This document shows, in pieces, positions 59,297-64,000 of a stretch of DNA of 64,000 nt. Source of the stretch: Massospora cicadina (lineage: Eukaryota; Entomophthoromycota; Entomophthoromycetes; Entomophthorales; Entomophthoraceae). Location: the NCBI GenBank assembly GCA_022478985.1, contig JAKSZP010007914.1, positions 186,001-250,000 of the forward strand, given 5' to 3'. The position numbers and the translations under genes are program-made. Numbering within the stretch: the first letter of the stretch is position 1; each line of letters opens with the position of its first letter. Below the pieces are notes generated by a model, which did no database searches, was not told the DNA's origin, and saw nothing but the letters and a program-made list of their open reading frames with translations.

Positions 59297-59960
59297 CTAT
59301 TTAGGGTTCAATTCAGCCTTTTTCCCAGGGTGCATGAATTTCACCATACAGATAGTCATGAAATATTTAAGGTAAGCCTGGTCCCAATAATGCACTGTTA
59401 CTTGGACTTTACAACCATCAGCGCTCATACCACAAAAGGAATCCCCAACTTTTTCAACTTGAGCCGGTGGCAGCCAGGAACGTTTGCCAACCTGTTGAAA
59501 CATGATAGGAACAATCCCGTCTGCATAGATCAAGCTAATGTAGTCATTCTTCTTAGTTGGAGATGGTTCCCCTTTTTGGTGGTAGAACAACGGCAAGGTT
59601 TGTCCCAAAATTATGAGGAGACTAGGCTTAGAAAGTCACATCAGACCCTATGCTGCCGCATAAAATTGGTGGTGATTAATATTTTATAATTCTGGTTGAG
59701 CAGAACGATGGCCAGGGTGGTTACAAGAAGGAGCTGAATTATAAATGCAAGGCGCTATAGGCACCTTGAGAGTTATTGGTATGCAGGTCAGCCTTCCCAT
59801 AGACTTTATTATGGTCTACATTAAAGGCAAGCTTTACCAGTTTAACAAGTCTCATAAAGACAATAAAAGTCAGAGCCCCACTATTGATGATAGCTTGAAC
59901 TTGTACTCAATTCACCCAAAATCAGCAAAAGTGCAATCAGAATAGGAAGAACTATTGTTT
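59297..59960 (-). pseudogene. T10 protease, catalytic Asp lost
   Basis: The catalytic motif near 59,890 reads AIINSGALTFIVFMRLVKL: Asp to Asn by ATCGAT to ATCAAT, again a CpG change. The open frame 59,297-59,608 (MGQTLPLFYHQKGEPSPTKK) is homologous to the end of the T5 protease frame. Confidence 0.75.
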
Positions 59961-60189
59961 ACTTAACAAATGGTGGCATCTTTTGCCGACTCAAAATATT
60001 GGAAAGCTGTTCAGCTACCTCAGGAAATCTTTCTTTTATGGTAGCCATGTGGATCAAAACATTGAAAATTAGACAATGGCCTATCAGCTTCCATCTGCGT
60101 TTCCAGGAGGTGTTGCTTATTCAAATAGGGACGTGCTACTTTTTGATCATTTCAGGATCAGGGGGCCCTCATTTTGAGCAGGTGACTGC

Positions 60190-61740
60190 AAAAAAATGAT
60201 CAAGGGGGAGCTTGAATGAAGGTGGAGGTAGACTGTTCCACCTCTACTCCACCCAATTTTTCCTGCGACAAAAATTGTTCATCAGTGGGGAAAACCACGT
60301 TAATTCTATGGGTTTGGTATGACAGGACTTTGTTATATAACCATATTTCCCGCACTTATAACATATGGCCTGGTTCTTCATAATGCTCTTGTGAGTTTTT
60401 CAAACAAACTTACTTGACCCTTGGGATTTGTCCTCACTCATTCTTTCTTGGGGGTTTCCCATCATAACTCTTAGGAGCAGAGTTAGCTGTGCGAAAATAC
60501 ATACATGGGGCATTGAAGGTTGCCCCACAAACAAGCAAAAATTTGACCATTTAAGCTGTTTTTGTATCCGCAGTCAGCATGAGAATCATCACCTAATTAA
60601 GCTCCTTGCGTCCTTGCAGCGCTGCCTTCATGGTGGTCTGCGCATCAAAATAGGTTAACACCACTACACCAGTAAGGTTCTGTGCTTCCTGATAGAAGCA
60701 ACTGATGAAGGCTTCAATAGGCTCATCTCTTTGGAATTGAATGCTGAGGAACTCCTGCTTATGGCTGTCAAGGTGCTCCATAGTGAAAAACTCCTTACAA
60801 TCGCCACATTTGCTTATGCATAGGACCATTTTATGGAAGCTAACCGAGGTGGAATGATATTTTGGCCTGCAGTGTCAAGACAGTTTACAACGGTGACTGC
60901 CTTCTGGTAATCCCCATACTCCATAGCCATCTTGAACAACTTGAAGAATTGCATGATATTTTTCCGTTGAAATCCCGGTCAGTTTGGGAGTTTTTTGAAA
61001 CTTCAAAGCCTTAGGGGATTGGCTGCCAACTTTTGAATGCCATCCAACTGTTTGCACTGAGGAGATTGAGCGCCGTACAGGGTAAGCTGCCATGATTTTC
61101 TTATCCTTCTGTAATGTGCCTCGACTAGATTCCATGAAGCTGTTATCCACAGATGAGGAGCTTTTCTAAATCAAAAATGGATCCGCCGTTGGAACCCTTG
61201 GTGCTGCAGCCAGTGTTCATATTAACTTGGATACCTGATCAACGATGGGTTTTCCCACTTCTTATAGCTAGACTTCCACGCCTTCAACTTTAGGTACTTC
61301 CAACGTAGTTCCTCCAGGTTCTTGGTCAGCCATTGGACTTAGTCAGTATTATTGTCTGTGGTTTTTACTAACATCATAGCTTGATCCTGCTCCTCAATCA
61401 TGTCTGAGCCCTGATTCGTCAAAATCCCCTCAATCATGGCAACTTGGCCCGTTAGTTCCTCTCCTTGCTTATGGTATATGGAATCCAACGCTGTAAATTT
61501 GAGTCCCAACAGTTTGGTCCAGATTTTTTTAAACTCAGCTTGGTTTTGAATCTGCATGTCGCTGACTAACTCATTTAACTTTGCAACCTCATCTTTAGCA
61601 TCTTTATGCTGCTTTAGGAGGTAGTGGATGGACTCATACATTTTCACGGCTGAATCCATCCCCACATATTCTAGATCTGCAATTTTATGAGGGAGCTCAG
61701 CACGCTTCAACCTCAACTTGGCCCTCCCTTTATTTCTCAC
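60190..61740 (-). pseudogene. T10 gag
   Basis: The ATG at 61,740 opens 133 codons: MRNKGRAKLRLKRAELPHKI, a basic, helical N-terminus, then a coiled coil (KDAKDEVAKLNELVSDMQI). The core is open at 60,593-60,829 (KQEFLSIQFQRDEPIEAFIS). The CCHC knuckle at 60,322-60,363 reads CYKCGKYGYITKSC, with His changed to Tyr. Gag is the best kept part of T10. Confidence 0.8.
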
Positions 61741-61804
61741 AAATTGCCCGCTAATTTCGTCTTAACTAAATAACTTATATATGAAGTCGGCCCAGAAAAC
61801 CCAT

Positions 61805-61817
61805 GTAGTGAGCACCA
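61805..61817 (-). promoter_or_regulatory. T10 primer-binding-site-like motif
   Basis: TGGTGCTCACTAC on the minus strand, two bases inside the 5' LTR end, identical to T3. Confidence 0.65.
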
Positions 61818-61819
61818 CT

Positions 61820-62065
61820 TGTTGAAAAGTGGTCACTACACAGGTTCACGAGGGTATTCTAACTTAATATGTTCCATGTATGTTGACAGGGAACACAAAT
61901 GTGAGGATATAATGGTTCAGCTGGCACATGATCGTTACTCATTTGATATCTAGGCACTTCCATCCTAATTTAACTACAAACCAATTACTAGTAAAAGCTA
62001 GTATACTTGGAATAAGATACTTTTATTAAGAAAATAATAGCATACATATATTTAATTTTGGCATT
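61820..62065 (-). repeat. T10 5' LTR, right part missing
   Basis: TGTTGAAAAGTGGTCACT on the plus strand; close match to 55,599-55,850 until GGCATT, where T11 starts. The remaining ~330 bp are expected beyond T11. Confidence 0.85.
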
Positions 62066-62890
62066 TGTAACGCACTGGCTCCTTCCAATGAGCCACGAAT
62101 GAGTTGGGCAACAGGATCCATGTTACAGACCATAGGGCTGACAGGGCTCCTGATACTACTCTCCTTGTGCGCGCGCTACAAGATTGGACAAGCACCCCCT
62201 GGAAGACAGTTGCAAATATACTTAACCCCAGCAACATGCCTTGACTTCAAGACAAGGTATAAAGGGAGGCAATAGCTCTCCCAAGCTCACTCTCAAAGTC
62301 CAATTCTTGTTGATTCAAGCCAAACATGGCTGCAGTTAGGCAATATTTAAGAATAAACTCAAAGTATAAATATATGAATTTTAAGTTCTTTTATTTAATA
62401 TTGGCCAGGTCGATAGAAAACAGAACTGAGAAGCCTCCAGATCCCAGTTCCTTCCCTATATACACATGCTACAAGCTAATATAAAATATAACACAAGCTT
62501 ATGGTGCTAATCTGACTAATGCTTGGTGTAAACCTTACAGCAGGATCGCGGAATCCTCACTCAATGGTTCTGTGCCAGTTCCGATTCTCAACAGTTCTGC
62601 ACCAGTTCCATTTCGAATCTCAAACGAACCCGCGAAACTTCCAAGCACCTGTTCCATTCCATTCTTGATTCGAATCCAAATTGAATCTCGAAACTCCCCA
62701 TTTTACCTGATTCTCGTTTTTCCTCGACTTGGACGCCCATCTGGCTCCTTGGCCTACTCCAAGCTCCTGCCCCTTAGGCGTCCCTGCCAGGACCAACTCC
62801 CCCTCCTCCTCCATACATCCAGACACAGCCTGCCCTGTCTTACCAAAGATCAGGGCAATGTGATGCTGAGGATAAACCTCAACCGTCACA
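62066..62890 (-). repeat. T11 3' LTR
   Basis: On the minus strand TGTGACGG...GCGTTACA, 825 bp, with TGT(G/A)ACG as short inverted ends. The purine tract TAGGGGGG lies just upstream inside the last codons of pol. The pol stop codon TGA (62,886-62,888) lies within the first five LTR bases. Confidence 0.85.
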
Positions 62891-63820
62891 TCACCCCCCT
62901 AGACAGGAAAAACTCTTGGATTTTCTCAGGACATCGGGCACAATCCCTAGCTGACTGCCATGTGGACTCCTCAATAGGATGACCCACCCAACGTACTAAG
63001 AATGAACGACGTCCTCTCACCACTTTGGTGTCAAGAATCTCCTCAACTTCATACTCCTTGGCTCCTTCTCCAGCTGGGAATAAAGGGGAAGGACTTTCAG
63101 ATGGCTGGCCAAAGAATGGCTTGAGCTGCAATACGTGCAACACTGGATGAGCTCTTGACCCTTCTGGGAGCTTCAGCTCAAATGCCACCTCGTTCACCGC
63201 CCTCACTACCTGATATGGGCCCAACGCCACTGGCCCCAATTTCCGGCTCCTTACAGGCAAGGCGTAGTTCCGAGCATTCACCAAGACCCAATCACCTCTC
63301 TTGAAAGCTCTACCTTCAGATCTATGCCGGTCTGCATTCCTCTTCTGATCTGCGACTGCCACCACCAAATTCTTCTTCAGGAGCTCCAGGGTGTCACGGG
63401 TATCTCGTGACAGTTCATCTGCCGCTGGATTCCGCCCTTGCTCCCTAGGCCCCATACCCTCTGGGTGTTGGCCGTGATTTGCGAAAAATGGGGTCATACC
63501 CGTGGATGAATGCTTATGATTGTTATAAGCAAATTGAGCCAGCTTCACCCAATATACCCAGTCATCCTGCCGCCCTGAAACATAGCACCTCAAATACTGC
63601 TCTAATATCTGATTTACTCTCTCAGTTTGGCCATCTGACTGAGGATGATATGCTGACAAATGGCAAGCCTTGATCTTTAGATTTCCCAACATGTGGAGCC
63701 ATAATTTAGATGTAAATTGCGGACCCCAATCTGACACAATCTCTTCAGGCACCCCATGTCTGGAGAAAATCTCATTTACAAAAATCTGTCCTGCCACTTT
63801 TGCAGAAATGGTTGACTGAC
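62886..63820 (-). CDS. T11 integrase C-terminal half with GPY/F module and chromodomain
   Basis: 303 codons from the Met at 63,797; the frame is open a little further upstream. The second catalytic Asp is residue 23 (IVSDWGPQF) and the Glu is residue 59 (DGQTERVNQ), the correct D-x35-E spacing. The GPY module is [15 protein letters not shown], and the chromodomain near residues 248-300 reads [26 protein letters not shown]. The integrase joins cDNA to chromosomal DNA; the chromodomain guides it to methylated histone H3 chromatin. It lacks the first half, which is in another frame (next entry). Confidence 0.9.
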
Positions 63821-64000
63821 AAGGGAAAACTCTGCATATTTAGTTAGGCGATCCACCACCACCATCAAAGCATCCATCCCCTGTGACTTGGGCAGTCCTG
63901 TGATGAAATACACACTCACTGAGGACCATGGCCTAGAAGGAATTTGAAGCGGCTTCAATTTTCCCCCGGTGCCACCCATTGGGCCTTTGCCCTGGTGCAA
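63776..64000 (-). pseudogene. T11 integrase, start of the core, frame-shifted and mutated
   Basis: 74 codons to the window edge: [20 protein letters not shown], then [12 protein letters not shown]. The first catalytic Asp (normally S-x-DFI) reads Tyr at 63,908-63,910. A one-base slip in the run GGGAAAAC (63,823-63,830) moves the frame relative to the C-terminal half. Either change alone would inactivate the enzyme. Confidence 0.85.

Larger units (their letters stand above)
55599..62065 (-). mobile_element. T10: minus-strand Ty3/gypsy element, 5' LTR split by T11
   Basis: Two LTRs: 55,599-56,175 complete, and 61,820-62,065 its first 246 bp, where T11 interrupts. On the minus strand the order is primer site, gag, protease, RT, RNase H, integrase, purine tract. 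It is a relative of T5 by protein (tail of protease, gag core, integrase end) but has no antisense gene and a shorter LTR. It is inserted in the pol end of T9; the candidate duplication AAGGC (55,594-55,598) cannot be checked inside the window. Confidence 0.88.
62066..64000 (-). mobile_element. T11: chromovirus, 3' part, youngest element of the right side
   Basis: Minus strand. The LTR at 62,066-62,890 and the end of pol are visible; the 5' part lies outside the window. GCATT at 62,061-62,065 is the presumed left target duplication, since it is the sequence at which the T10 LTR is broken. Base composition is clearly less AT-rich than in the other elements. Confidence 0.88.

Noticed and set aside
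62572..62982. 136-codon open frame on the plus strand
   Set aside because: It lies across the T11 LTR and the antisense of the chromodomain, with no start context or motif; chance frame in GC-richer DNA.
1..64000. CRISPR arrays, rRNA, tRNA genes, bacterial promoters or operons
   Set aside because: None seen; all repeats are explained by LTRs or diverged short motifs, and the content is eukaryotic.

Overview
This 64 kb window is a graveyard of nested LTR retrotransposons of the Ty3/gypsy order, from the nuclear DNA of a eukaryote. It is AT-rich (by eye about 40% GC). I see no intact host gene, rRNA, tRNA, CRISPR array or bacterial-style operon. The host is probably a filamentous fungus with a repeat-inflated, CpG-methylated genome: chromodomain gypsy elements, and one small promoter with a TATA box followed by a pyrimidine-rich tract. 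A plant or alga is not excluded. I cannot name the species.

Layout. I number the elements T1-T11. T1 is a pair of LTR-like repeats (1,106-1,934 and 52,316-53,165). T2 is a short non-autonomous LTR element whose ends lie at 3,665 and 33,308. It was split by two insertions: T3, a complete but dead gypsy element (4,535-11,084), and T4 (12,295-32,221). T4 was itself split by T5 (16,029-27,703, target-site duplication AAAGT). T5 carries two more LTR-like insertions, at 18,000-18,739 (duplication ATAAG) and 21,701-23,077 (duplication GTATG). The left half is therefore nested four deep. From 33.3 to 37.4 kb lie AT-rich remnants with a gag fragment that has collagen-like repeats. T6 (37,415-44,576) is a decayed chromovirus. 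T7 (about 45.1-49.95 kb) is a decayed gypsy element on the plus strand, and T8 (about 49.95-52.3 kb) is a reverse transcriptase/RNase H fragment on the minus strand. T9 (53.2-55.6 kb) is the 3' part of a minus-strand element, split at 55,598 by T10 (minus strand). T10's 5' LTR is in turn split at 62,065 by T11, a minus-strand chromovirus that runs off the right end and is the best preserved element here.

How the parts relate. T4, T5 and T10 are one related group. They share a gag with an N-terminal coiled coil, a CCHC knuckle, protease, RT, RNase H and integrase, and a primer-binding-site-like motif TGGTGCTCACTAC. T5, and more weakly T4 and T9, also carry a reading frame on the opposite strand between pol and the 3' LTR. 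In T5 this frame has its own TATA box. The two LTR families of T4 and T5 share a hairpin with the same loop. Every RT or integrase that can be read is disabled. Many lesions are CpG to TpG or CpA, and several of these turn a catalytic aspartate into asparagine. The central ~700 bp of the two T4 LTRs is almost identical although their flanks are strongly diverged, which looks like gene conversion.
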